Positions 1 through 5,744 of a stretch of 5,848 bases of DNA are shown in pieces (position 1 is the first letter of the stretch; every line of letters starts with the position of its first letter). The notes under the pieces are model-generated. The model did not search any database and was not told the DNA's origin. It saw only the letters and a list, made by a program, of their open reading frames with translations. The stretch comes from Methyloglobulus sp. (GTDB taxonomy: Bacteria > Pseudomonadota > Gammaproteobacteria > Methylococcales > Methylomonadaceae): positions 1 through 5,848 of the forward strand of contig JABFSV010000009.1 of NCBI GenBank assembly GCA_013140405.1, read 5' to 3'. The translations under genes were made by a program, and so were the position numbers.

Positions 1-2
1 TG

Positions 3-149
3 CTGGATTATGTCCATATCAATAGCGAAGACCTGAAAACCGCCTACCGCAAAAAGTTGGCAAACAGCCAACTGAGCGACCAACAACAGCAGGATTACGA
101 GAAAGAATTGATCGCAGGTTTAAGGTCTTACACTTACCTTTCTAAATAA
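3..149 (+). CDS. speA: Biosynthetic arginine decarboxylase, C-terminal end (partial)
   Basis: Only the last 48 codons and the TAA stop are in the window; the gene enters from the left in the frame starting at base 3. The peptide is charged, glutamine-rich and helical in character (QLSDQQQQDYEKELIAGL) and ends in RSYTYLSK. This resembles the C-terminal helical extension of the SpeA-type, PLP-dependent arginine decarboxylase, which in E. coli ends in a similar EAGLYGYTYL tail. That enzyme converts arginine to agmatine, the first step of putrescine synthesis by this route, in the cytoplasm or periplasm depending on species. The catalytic domain is not visible, so the assignment rests on this tail alone. 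The gene shows no sign of being in an operon with the next one, which starts about 100 bases downstream with its own ribosome binding site. Confidence 0.65.
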   Translation: MDYVHINSEDLKTAYRKKLANSQLSDQQQQDYEKELIAGLRSYTYLSK

Positions 150-180
150 GGATAAAATTAAAAAATGGTAGGATCACAAC

Positions 181-199
181 TAAAGCCAGCTTTAATTTT
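181..199 (+). terminator. Possible weak terminator behind the arginine decarboxylase gene
   Basis: TAAAG and CTTTA flank a four-base loop (CCAG) and are followed by the T-rich stretch TTAATTTT. The stem is only five base pairs. An A/T-only inverted repeat, AAAATTAAA at 154-162 and TTTAATTTT at 191-199, could add an outer stem. The place is right for ending speA transcription, but the structure is weak and the region is A/T-rich. Confidence 0.22.
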
Positions 200-239
200 C
201 ACAATGTAATATGGCAAGGTTTTTTCTACATCAACAATC

Positions 240-255
240 GAGGAGAAGGCTAGTG
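240..255 (+). promoter_or_regulatory. Ribosome binding site that decides the GTG start at 253
   Basis: GAGGAGAAGG ends three bases before GTG, with the AGGAG core seven bases upstream of it. No comparable site precedes the ATG at 211, so this site supports the shorter reading, which begins with a clean signal peptide. Confidence 0.7.
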
Positions 256-792
256 AATAACAATAAAAATATTTGGTCTAAGTTGATTTTTTCGGCGCTC
301 ACGTCGATCATCATGGTTGGCTTATCAACAACCGCTTCTGCAAATGTCTGGCCTTCGGCTGGCGCATTGGATTTGATTAAATCCACCTGCCCATCTGGCC
401 CAAACCAACATCAAGAACTCACTGAATTAAAAAAGGAAATTGCCGCTGCCGAGTCTCTCAATCTAGCCCGTATCATGGCGCTTGCACCCACTGACGACGC
501 AATTGATGCACTCAAGAACGCCCGTACCATGATGCCTTTCAGCGACGACCTGCGTACCGCCGAAACTCGGCTTAACGATGCGCGTTCACGAATCATGCTG
601 GCATCTTCTCAAGAACAAGTCGCTGATGAATTCGACGGCATGATGCTCGCAGGGCTGGATAACGACCGTGCCGCCCACGTCAATATTGGTAGCGGAGGCT
701 GTGATTACTCAACAGGGGAGCTTATTGCGATTGCAATTGGTTTGATTTTGGGGATTATTCCTGGGTTGATTCTGCTGATTGTCTTATGCTAA
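253..792 (+). CDS. Small exported protein with hydrophobic C-terminus, function unknown
   Basis: I do not recognise this protein. The GTG at 253 is the preferred start: GAGGAGAAGG at 240-249 is a strong Shine-Dalgarno at good spacing, and from there residues 1-30 form a classic signal peptide (Asn/Lys-rich start, hydrophobic core LIFSALTSIIMVGL, cleavage after ASA at residue 30). An ATG at 211 in the same frame would add 14 residues and bury the signal peptide. The mature part, residues 31-148, is polar, Ala/Asp/Arg-rich and probably helical. Residues 155-178 are almost entirely hydrophobic with Gly and Pro and look like a membrane segment that ends in a terminal Cys (179). Other Cys residues are at 46 and 150. 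It is probably a periplasmic domain tethered by its C-terminus to the inner membrane. It sits alone between speA and a strong terminator. Confidence 0.7.
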   Translation: MNNNKNIWSKLIFSALTSIIMVGLSTTASANVWPSAGALDLIKSTCPSGPNQHQELTELKKEIAAAESLNLARIMALAPTDDAIDALKNARTMMPFSDDLRTAETRLNDARSRIMLASSQEQVADEFDGMMLAGLDNDRAAHVNIGSGGCDYSTGELIAIAIGLILGIIPGLILLIVLC

Positions 793-807
793 CAAATTGA
801 TTTAAAT

Positions 808-837
808 AATAAAGGGGCTATTTATGCCCCTTTATTT
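808..837. terminator. Bidirectional rho-independent terminator
   Basis: A perfect 11-bp stem, AATAAAGGGGC at 808-818 and GCCCCTTTATT at 826-836, closes a seven-base loop (TATTTAT). On the + strand the GC-rich part is followed by TTTATTT; on the - strand it is followed by TTTATTATTTAAA. The hairpin lies 16 bases after the stop codon of the + strand gene and 80 bases past the stop of the convergent - strand gene, so it can end transcription from both sides. Confidence 0.85.
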
Positions 838-915
838 AGGACTTCTAATCAAATATCAAAGTCATGCGATGATGCTTAAAAGCCCCAGTTTGTTCTTAGA
901 TTTTTCTTATTCTGA

Positions 916-1224
916 TTATTTTCCAGAATGTTTTTCTTCCAACGTACCGACATTTGAGCTAACGAATTTCTTTGGGTTTGAATTCTTCATGGTGTGTTCA
1001 GGCACTGCTGCTGGTGTAGGATCGGAGTTTTGCATAACATGCTCAGGTGCTGATGTTGGCGCAGCCTCTGGAGTCGGCGTTGGGTCGCTGTTTTGCATGT
1101 GATGCCCGAGTGAAGGCTCGGCTTTGGGTTCAGGTGAAGGATTGCCGTTTTGCATCTTCATCTCCGCAGTTGCTATCCCAGATACTGAGAAGGCTAATAA
1201 TGTTGCTAATATCAAATTTTTCAT
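916..1224 (-). CDS. Small exported Pro-rich repeat protein, function unknown
   Basis: This 102-residue protein has a signal peptide at residues 1-20, with Lys at 2, hydrophobic core LILATLLAFSV and likely cleavage after ATA. The mature part is low complexity, rich in Pro, Glu, Ala, Ser and Thr. It carries four copies of a short motif: MQNGNP at 24-29, MQNSDP at 43-48 and 64-69, and MKNSNP at 79-84. Three are preceded by His (HHM, EHVM, EHTM). The tail from residue 85 is charged and lacks the motif. No cysteine or catalytic signature is present. AAGG seven bases before ATG is a fair ribosome binding site. A promoter with a possible FNR-type site lies upstream, and the shared hairpin terminator downstream. 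The signal peptide and repeats make a real gene likely; a metal-binding or periplasmic linker role is only a guess from the His/Met spacing. Confidence 0.7.
   Translation of the reverse strand: MKNLILATLLAFSVSGIATAEMKMQNGNPSPEPKAEPSLGHHMQNSDPTPTPEAAPTSAPEHVMQNSDPTPAAVPEHTMKNSNPKKFVSSNVGTLEEKHSGK
973..1155 (-). repeat. Four imperfect in-gene repeats encoding M-Q/K-N-G/S-N/D-P
   Basis: Copies lie at 1138-1155, 1081-1098, 1018-1035 and 973-990. The first three share the nine bases GTTTTGCAT as written on the + strand; the fourth has diverged at the DNA level. Start-to-start spacing is 19, 21 and 15 codons, so the linkers between copies vary in length. The pattern looks like unequal duplication followed by drift. 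Confidence 0.75.
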
Positions 1225-1311
1225 CTTTCGGCCTTATGTTGTGTCGTTAATTGAGCCTGATTACCAATGAATATTGATAAAAAGAAACTTACCCATTTAT
1301 CGGGTGCTGTC

Positions 1312-1320
1312 ATTCTTGCA
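1312..1320 (-). promoter_or_regulatory. Candidate extended -10 promoter for the small repeat protein
   Basis: Read on the - strand the bases are TGCAAGAAT: the TG of an extended -10 followed by AAGAAT, four of six matches to TATAAT. The -35 position (1335-1340 for a 17-base spacer) reads AAGGTC and is poor, as expected for an activator-dependent promoter. The implied transcription start, near 1305, would put the centre of the FNR-like site about 40.5 bases upstream and leave a leader of roughly 80 bases. Confidence 0.35.
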
Positions 1321-1338
1321 TCTTTAGCAAAGATGACC

Positions 1339-1352
1339 TTGATATAGATCAA
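1339..1352. promoter_or_regulatory. FNR/Anr-type regulator binding site
   Basis: TTGAT-ATAG-ATCAA is an exact match, on both half-sites, to the TTGAT-N4-ATCAA consensus of the oxygen-responsive FNR/Anr regulators of the CRP family. It lies in the only divergent intergenic region of the window, between the small repeat protein (-) and gnd (+). Its position relative to the candidate extended -10 on the - strand fits class II activation. I cannot exclude that it acts on gnd instead, or that a relative such as Dnr reads it. Confidence 0.55.
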
Positions 1353-1431
1353 AGCCAAGTTGAATAGACTATCGCCTCACCATTATGTACAAGCACAGTC
1401 CAAGGTGCAGATTAGCCATGAACCATGCTAG

Positions 1432-1446
1432 TATGTTGTAAACATA
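1432..1446. promoter_or_regulatory. Small inverted repeat upstream of gnd, possible operator
   Basis: TATGTT and AACATA form a perfect 6-bp inverted repeat around GTA, 26 bases before the gnd start codon. Size and place would suit a repressor half-site pair or a promoter-overlapping operator. The sequence matches no operator I can name, and such A/T-rich dyads arise by chance. Confidence 0.25.
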
Positions 1447-1472
1447 ACAAACTTATTCTCGGACTATCAAAA

Positions 1473-2918
1473 ATGAAAGCAGACATCGGATTAATTGGCT
1501 TAGCGGTAATGGGGCAAAATTTGGTACTCAACATGAACGACCACGGCTATAAAGTGGCAGTTCATAATCGTACGAGCGCCACCACAGATGAATTCCTGGC
1601 TGGCCCTGCCAATGGCACACAAGTCATCGGCGCACATTCCTTGCAAGAACTGGTCGATAGTTTAAAGTCACCACGCATTGTCATGTTGATGGTGAAAGCA
1701 GGGGATGTGGTCGATCAATACATTGATAAGCTAGTGCCATTATTGTCTGCTGGCGATATTATTGTTGATGGCGGTAATTCACTGTATACCGACACCAATC
1801 GTCGGACTGTTGCTCTTAAAGAAAAAAATCTCCGTTACATTGGCACAGGCGTATCCGGCGGCGAAGAAGGCGCACGCAACGGGCCTTCCATCATGCCGGG
1901 CGGCAATAAAGAAGCATGGCCTTATGTAAAGCCTATCTTTCAGGCCATTAGCGCCAAAGTGGACGGCGACCCGTGTTGCGAATGGGTGGGCGATAACGGC
2001 GCAGGCCACTATGTAAAGATGGTGCATAACGGCATCGAATACGGCGATATGCAAATCATCTGTGAAGCCTATCAATTGCTCTCTGAGGGGCTGGGCTTGA
2101 GTGCTGATGAAATGCACACTATTTTTGACGAATGGAATAAAGGCGAACTCAGCTCATATTTGGTCGAAATTACCGCAGCGATCCTGGCTTATAAAGATGA
2201 AGACGGCTCGCCATTACTGCATAAAATACTCGATACCGCCGGACAAAAAGGCACAGGCAAATGGACGGGCATCAACGCCCTGGATTTGGGCATACCTTTA
2301 ACGTTGATTGGCGAGGCAGTGTTTGCCCGTTGTTTATCGGCACAGAAATCAGAGCGCATCAAAGCTGCCGAATTCCTTGCTAGACCCAAGCAAACGTTCA
2401 CTGGCGATAAACAAGCCATGATTAATGCCATTCGTGATGCTCTATATGCCGCCAAGATTATTTCTTACGCCCAAGGCTTCCGCTTACTGCGTGAGGCTTC
2501 AACAGAATACAACTTCGACCTCAACTACGGCGAAATCGCTTTAATGTGGCGCGGCGGCTGTATTATCCGCAGCCAGTTCTTGAATGACATTAAACAGGCT
2601 TACCATACCAACCCCGACCTTGAAAACCTGTTGTTGGCCGATTTTTTTATCGACACCATGAGACACGCTGAAAAAGGCTGGCGCAAAGCCGTTATTTTAG
2701 GTATCGAAATGGGTATACCGACACCTGCATTTTCCTCTGCTTTGGCTTATTTCGACGGCTACCGCACCGAACGTCTTCCTGCCAATTTATTGCAAGCACA
2801 ACGGGATTATTTCGGGGCGCACACATACGAGCGTACCGACAGGCCTAGAGGCGAGTTTTTTCATACCGATTGGACAGGGCATGGCGGGAAGATGGCTTCG
2901 TCAACTTATAATGTGTAG
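1473..2918 (+). CDS. gnd: 6-phosphogluconate dehydrogenase, decarboxylating
   Basis: This cytoplasmic enzyme oxidises and decarboxylates 6-phosphogluconate to ribulose 5-phosphate and CO2, making NADPH. The 481 residues match the long bacterial/animal type (E. coli about 468). The Rossmann loop GLAVMGQN is at 9-16, and N32-R33-T34 after the second strand is the NADP-type signature. The substrate site includes N102, SGGEEGAR at 128-135 and KMVHNGIEYGD at 182-192, with K182 and E189 as the catalytic pair. GGCIIRSQFL and the C-terminal tail with RPRGEFFHTDW complete the site. The ATG at 1473 is chosen because MKADIGLIGLAVMG aligns with family N-termini; an in-frame ATG at 1425 would add 16 atypical residues with two Cys. 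The ribosome binding site is weak (CGGA at 1460-1463). Gnd leads the gnd-ankyrin-zwf-pgl run. Confidence 0.97.
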   Translation: MKADIGLIGLAVMGQNLVLNMNDHGYKVAVHNRTSATTDEFLAGPANGTQVIGAHSLQELVDSLKSPRIVMLMVKAGDVVDQYIDKLVPLLSAGDIIVDGGNSLYTDTNRRTVALKEKNLRYIGTGVSGGEEGARNGPSIMPGGNKEAWPYVKPIFQAISAKVDGDPCCEWVGDNGAGHYVKMVHNGIEYGDMQIICEAYQLLSEGLGLSADEMHTIFDEWNKGELSSYLVEITAAILAYKDEDGSPLLHKILDTAGQKGTGKWTGINALDLGIPLTLIGEAVFARCLSAQKSERIKAAEFLARPKQTFTGDKQAMINAIRDALYAAKIISYAQGFRLLREASTEYNFDLNYGEIALMWRGGCIIRSQFLNDIKQAYHTNPDLENLLLADFFIDTMRHAEKGWRKAVILGIEMGIPTPAFSSALAYFDGYRTERLPANLLQAQRDYFGAHTYERTDRPRGEFFHTDWTGHGGKMASSTYNV

Positions 2919-2932
2919 TTAGAAAGCAATAA

Positions 2933-3322
2933 ATGAACCCACCCAAATCGATCCCCATTAAATCTGAAGTTCTAAAAAACCTTATAGAACATTGGTGGTG
3001 TGTCATGGATGAAGATGCTTTAGACATACCATTGACACACGTTAACCAACTGAACAGTTTGGGAGAAGCTCCTATTCATATCGCTGCATGGAAGGGTAGC
3101 GTAACAGATTTAAGTTGGCTTTTGGAGAACGGAGCTGATGTTAATCAACCAAGTGAATTTAAAATGACGCCCCTTCATTACGCTTATATGGGAGATAAGC
3201 CTGAAAACATCAAAGTCTTGTTGAAGGCGGGAGCGAATCAAACCGCTAGAACTGAAATGGGTTTGCTACCCGCTGGGGGCACAACCGCAGAAGCGTTACG
3301 TGCCGAAAAGAACCGATACTAA
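2933..3322 (+). CDS. Small ankyrin-repeat protein
   Basis: The 129-residue protein has no signal peptide or membrane segment and should be cytoplasmic. Residues 1-40 form a polar N-terminal part with WW at 21-22. Ankyrin repeat 1 spans about 44-75 (GEAPIHIAAWKG, then WLLENGADVNQ) and repeat 2 about 76-107 (KMTPLHYAYMGD, then VLLKAGANQTA). A degenerate third repeat or helical cap follows (GTTAEALRAEK). Ankyrin repeats bind protein partners; which partner cannot be read from the sequence. The gene starts 14 bases after gnd, so it is probably co-transcribed with it. Its ribosome binding site (AGAAAG) is weak, and the ATG at 3005 is a possible shorter start that would keep both repeats. Similar small ankyrin proteins are common in proteobacteria. 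The product is not a known part of the pentose phosphate pathway. Confidence 0.85.
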   Translation: MNPPKSIPIKSEVLKNLIEHWWCVMDEDALDIPLTHVNQLNSLGEAPIHIAAWKGSVTDLSWLLENGADVNQPSEFKMTPLHYAYMGDKPENIKVLLKAGANQTARTEMGLLPAGGTTAEALRAEKNRY

Positions 3323-3345
3323 GCTTATGTTGGAACTCGTAGTTC

Positions 3346-3423
3346 GTAGGTTGGGGTGAACTTTTGAATCCCAACAAATAAAATAACTCATAATGTTGGG
3401 GTTAGTGCCTCACCCCAACCTAC
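3346..3423. repeat. Pair of REP-like palindromes in inverted orientation (BIME-like)
   Basis: The left unit (3346-3376) begins with GTAG and has a stem GTTGGGGT (3350-3357) with ATCCCAAC (3368-3375), one G-T wobble, and a ten-base loop. The right unit (3394-3423) is the mirror image: GTTGGGGT (3395-3402) with ACCCCAAC (3412-3419), nine-base loop, ending in CTAC, the complement of GTAG. The two units also pair with each other over a perfect 14 bp (3346-3359 with 3410-3423). A 5' GTAG followed by an imperfect palindrome, in head-to-head pairs, is the known layout of REP sequences mobilised by RAYT transposases. Lying between the ankyrin gene and zwf, the pair could also fold in mRNA and affect read-through or 3' end stability. 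Confidence 0.75.
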
Positions 3424-3488
3424 TAATTAATATAAAAAATCTATGTTGAATCTTGCGCCTTTGGCCTTGAACCTATTTTGAGAAAACC

Positions 3489-4991
3489 ATGAACGCCGAA
3501 CCCTGCACTTACGTTATTTATGGCGCGACAGGCAACCTGTCCCGCATCAAACTCATGCCCGCGCTGTATCATTTAGATGTAGCGAACCAGTTGCCGGAAG
3601 GCACTCGGATTATCGCCATCGGGCGTAGGCCGTGGGATCAAAAAACTTGGTTGAAAGAACTCAGGGATATGATTGAGCAGAAAGTGAAAAGCGAATTTGA
3701 CGAACAAGTATTCAAACGCTTTAGCGAACGCTTCCACTATCACCGAGGCGATCTACACGAGGCCGAAGCCTACAGTGCTTTAGCGGAACTCATCAATACC
3801 CCAGACCAGCAGTTTTCCAAAAATATTGCGTTTTACTTGTCCATCAGCCCTGCCGATTTCGCCCAGGTGATGGAGTTATTGAGCAATAACCATTTATTCG
3901 AAGAAGAGTACGGCTGGCGGCGAGTGATTATCGAAAAACCATTCGGTTACGACCTGGACAGCGCCCAGGCGCTGCAAAAACGCATCAGCCATTATTTGAC
4001 GGAAGAGCAAATTTACCGTATTGACCATTACTTGGGCAAAGGCATGGTACAGAACGTGTTGGTGTTCCGGTTTGCTAATGTAATGCTGGAACCATTATGG
4101 AACCGAAATTATATCGACCATGTGCAAATTACCCATTCGGAAGAGATCGGTATTGAAGGCCGTGGCGAGTATTACAATACTGCGGGTGCCATGCGCGATA
4201 TGTTGCAAAGCCATTTGCTGCAAATGTTGACCTTGGTGGCAATGGAACCACCCGTCTCGATGGAAGCGGAATCCTTACGCGACGAAAAAGTGAAGGTGCT
4301 TAAGTCGATAAGGCCAATACCCAAAGAAGCCGTGCATGGGCATTCGTTCCGCGCCCAATACGCCAAAGGCAGTGTCAATGGCAAAAAAGTCAATGGCTAT
4401 CTCCAGGAAGATAATGTCCCAGCGAATAGTACAACGGAAACCTATGCAGCAATGAAGCTCTATGTCGATAACTGGCGCTGGCGCGGCGTACCGTTTTATT
4501 TGCGTACCGGCAAACGCATGGCGAAGGCACAATCGACGATTTCCATCTGTTTCCGCCATCCGCCGCTGCAGTTTTTCCGCGATACCCATGTACAGTGCAT
4601 GAACCCTAACTGGGTGCTATTGGGCATTCAGCCGGAAGAATGTATCCGTATTGAGATGACAGTGAAAGAACCTGGACTGGAAATGAGCACACGAACCAGC
4701 AGTCTGGATGCCAGCTTCCGTAACCAGGATGAAAAAGCGATTGACGCTTATGAAGACTTATTGCTGGATGTATTAAAAGGTGACAGGTCGTTGTTCCTGC
4801 GCTTTGATGAAGTCGAATATGCTTGGCGTATCGTTGACCCTATCTTGCAAACCTGGGCGATTGAACGGGATTATATTGCCACCTACCCTGCCGGTTCGTG
4901 GGGACCTGAAGACAGCCGCCGCTTATTTGACAAGGAAAGCCAATCCTGGCGCAGTTCCTTAACACCGGAGCCTTGTAAATATGAAGCCTGA
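3489..4991 (+). CDS. zwf: Glucose-6-phosphate 1-dehydrogenase
   Basis: Zwf oxidises glucose 6-phosphate to 6-phosphogluconolactone with NADP, the entry step of the oxidative pentose phosphate pathway. At 500 residues it is of usual length (E. coli 491). The nucleotide loop is GATGNLS at 12-18, with Asn16 where many members have Asp. IGRRPW at 44-49 has the Arg (46) expected for NADP. EKPFG is at 149-153. The substrate motif RIDHYLGKG at 177-185 keeps Asp179, His180 and Lys184 but has Gly where GKE is usual. RDMLQSHLLQ at 236-245 supplies the catalytic His242, and GVPFYLRTGKR follows later. The ribosome binding site is weak (GAG six bases upstream). A lone TATAAA at 3431-3436 might be a -10 box, but no -35 goes with it. 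The stop overlaps the start of pgl. Confidence 0.97.
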   Translation: MNAEPCTYVIYGATGNLSRIKLMPALYHLDVANQLPEGTRIIAIGRRPWDQKTWLKELRDMIEQKVKSEFDEQVFKRFSERFHYHRGDLHEAEAYSALAELINTPDQQFSKNIAFYLSISPADFAQVMELLSNNHLFEEEYGWRRVIIEKPFGYDLDSAQALQKRISHYLTEEQIYRIDHYLGKGMVQNVLVFRFANVMLEPLWNRNYIDHVQITHSEEIGIEGRGEYYNTAGAMRDMLQSHLLQMLTLVAMEPPVSMEAESLRDEKVKVLKSIRPIPKEAVHGHSFRAQYAKGSVNGKKVNGYLQEDNVPANSTTETYAAMKLYVDNWRWRGVPFYLRTGKRMAKAQSTISICFRHPPLQFFRDTHVQCMNPNWVLLGIQPEECIRIEMTVKEPGLEMSTRTSSLDASFRNQDEKAIDAYEDLLLDVLKGDRSLFLRFDEVEYAWRIVDPILQTWAIERDYIATYPAGSWGPEDSRRLFDKESQSWRSSLTPEPCKYEA

Positions 4992-5661
4992 TTATCTTTG
5001 GCATTGCCTGGAAAACTCCGACCAAGTTGCGGAAGCTGCCTGTAAAGAAATTTTGGTTGCCGCAAAATCAGCCATTGCCGAACGCGGTAAATTCAAGCTG
5101 GTTTTGGCTGGTGGAACGACACCAGAAAAAGTCTACCGCTTGCTGGCAAAATCCGAGGCGGATTGGGCAAACTGGTGGATATATCACGGTGACGAACGGT
5201 GCTTGCCAGTCGATCATAAAGACCGGAACAGCGTCATGGCAGCTCAAGCCGTATTGGATCAAGTCGCTATCCCCAAAAATCAAATTTTTGATATTCCAGC
5301 CGAACTGGGCCCGGAGCAAGGCGCGATTGCTTATCGGCAAGTAGTCGCCGATGCCCTTCCCTTCGATTTGGTTTTGCTCGGCATGGGTGAAGACGGGCAT
5401 ACTGCCAGCTTGTTCCCCGGCCATCAGCATAATCCCGATGAATTGACCCATGCTGTTTTTAACTCGCCTAAACCGCCACCGGAGCGGGTTTCTATCAGCG
5501 CCAATGCCCTGGGGAATTCACAGCAAGTTATTTTTCTAATTACTGGTGCAAATAAAAGAGATGCCGTAAAACAATGGTGTTCGGGGGTGGATTTACCGAT
5601 CACCACAGTCAGCAGTAACGATATGACTATAATGATTGACAAGGATGCGTCATGTGATTGA
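4981..5661 (+). CDS. pgl: 6-phosphogluconolactonase
   Basis: Pgl hydrolyses 6-phosphogluconolactone to 6-phosphogluconate, linking Zwf to Gnd. The 226 residues fit the DevB/SOL family of the glucosamine-6-phosphate isomerase fold. Visible signatures are AGGTTP at 43-48, HGDERCLP at 69-76 followed by RNS at 82-84, GMGEDGHTASLFPG at 134-147 with the expected Asp138 and His140, and PPPERVSIS at 165-173. The ATG lies inside zwf: the genes overlap by 11 bases in different frames, and GGAG at 4967-4970 is ten bases upstream, so translation is probably coupled. The protein ends abruptly in DKDASCD. The stop codon is only six bases from a perfect hairpin, and the last few codons could have been altered by a past insertion there. 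No catalytic residue is missing. Confidence 0.96.
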   Translation: MKPDYLWHCLENSDQVAEAACKEILVAAKSAIAERGKFKLVLAGGTTPEKVYRLLAKSEADWANWWIYHGDERCLPVDHKDRNSVMAAQAVLDQVAIPKNQIFDIPAELGPEQGAIAYRQVVADALPFDLVLLGMGEDGHTASLFPGHQHNPDELTHAVFNSPKPPPERVSISANALGNSQQVIFLITGANKRDAVKQWCSGVDLPITTVSSNDMTIMIDKDASCD

Positions 5662-5667
5662 TTCCTC

Positions 5668-5703
5668 CCCATACTTCACGGGATTAACGCCGTGAAGTAT
5701 GGG
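5668..5703. repeat. Perfect 14-bp hairpin behind pgl; terminator or IS200/IS605-type end
   Basis: CCCATACTTCACGG (5668-5681) pairs without mismatch with CCGTGAAGTATGGG (5690-5703) around the eight-base loop GATTAACG. Neither side has a T-run, so it is not a standard rho-independent terminator, though it could still block RNA decay. On the - strand the hairpin is followed by GGGGAGGAATCAATC, which recalls right ends of IS200/IS605-group elements where a stem-loop is followed by a GGGGAGGAT-type sequence. No transposase gene can be identified in the remaining 145 bases, so this origin is tentative. Confidence 0.6.
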
Positions 5704-5744
5704 CAAGTTTAATAGGCGTTGTTAATTAGAGTCTACTCAGTAAA

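Noticed and set aside
211..252. ATG at 211 as the start of the small exported protein
   Set aside because: It lacks a good ribosome binding site and adds an Arg-rich, untypical stretch before the signal peptide, while the GTG at 253 has a strong one at ideal spacing.
824..1102. Open + strand frame opposite the small repeat protein
   Set aside because: It starts inside the terminator hairpin, has no ribosome binding site, and its Gly/Ala/Val-rich pattern is the complement of the Pro/Glu/Ala repeats on the - strand.
1360..1388. TTGAAT at 1360-1365 with a downstream -10 as a gnd promoter
   Set aside because: At a 17-base spacer the -10 position reads TTATGT, with only two matches to the consensus; CATTAT fits better but at a 15-base spacer. 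I could not settle a gnd promoter by eye.
1425..1472. ATG at 1425 as the start of gnd
   Set aside because: The 16 extra residues contain two Cys and do not resemble any 6-phosphogluconate dehydrogenase N-terminus; the ATG at 1473 aligns with the family. The region also overlaps the upstream dyad.
1779..2117. Open - strand frame inside gnd, and similar frames inside zwf and pgl
   Set aside because: They are antisense to strongly conserved coding sequence, lack ribosome binding sites and show no recognisable domains.
2642..2648. Run of seven T in gnd as a phase-variation tract
   Set aside because: It encodes conserved Phe residues of a housekeeping enzyme and is too short to suggest programmed slippage.
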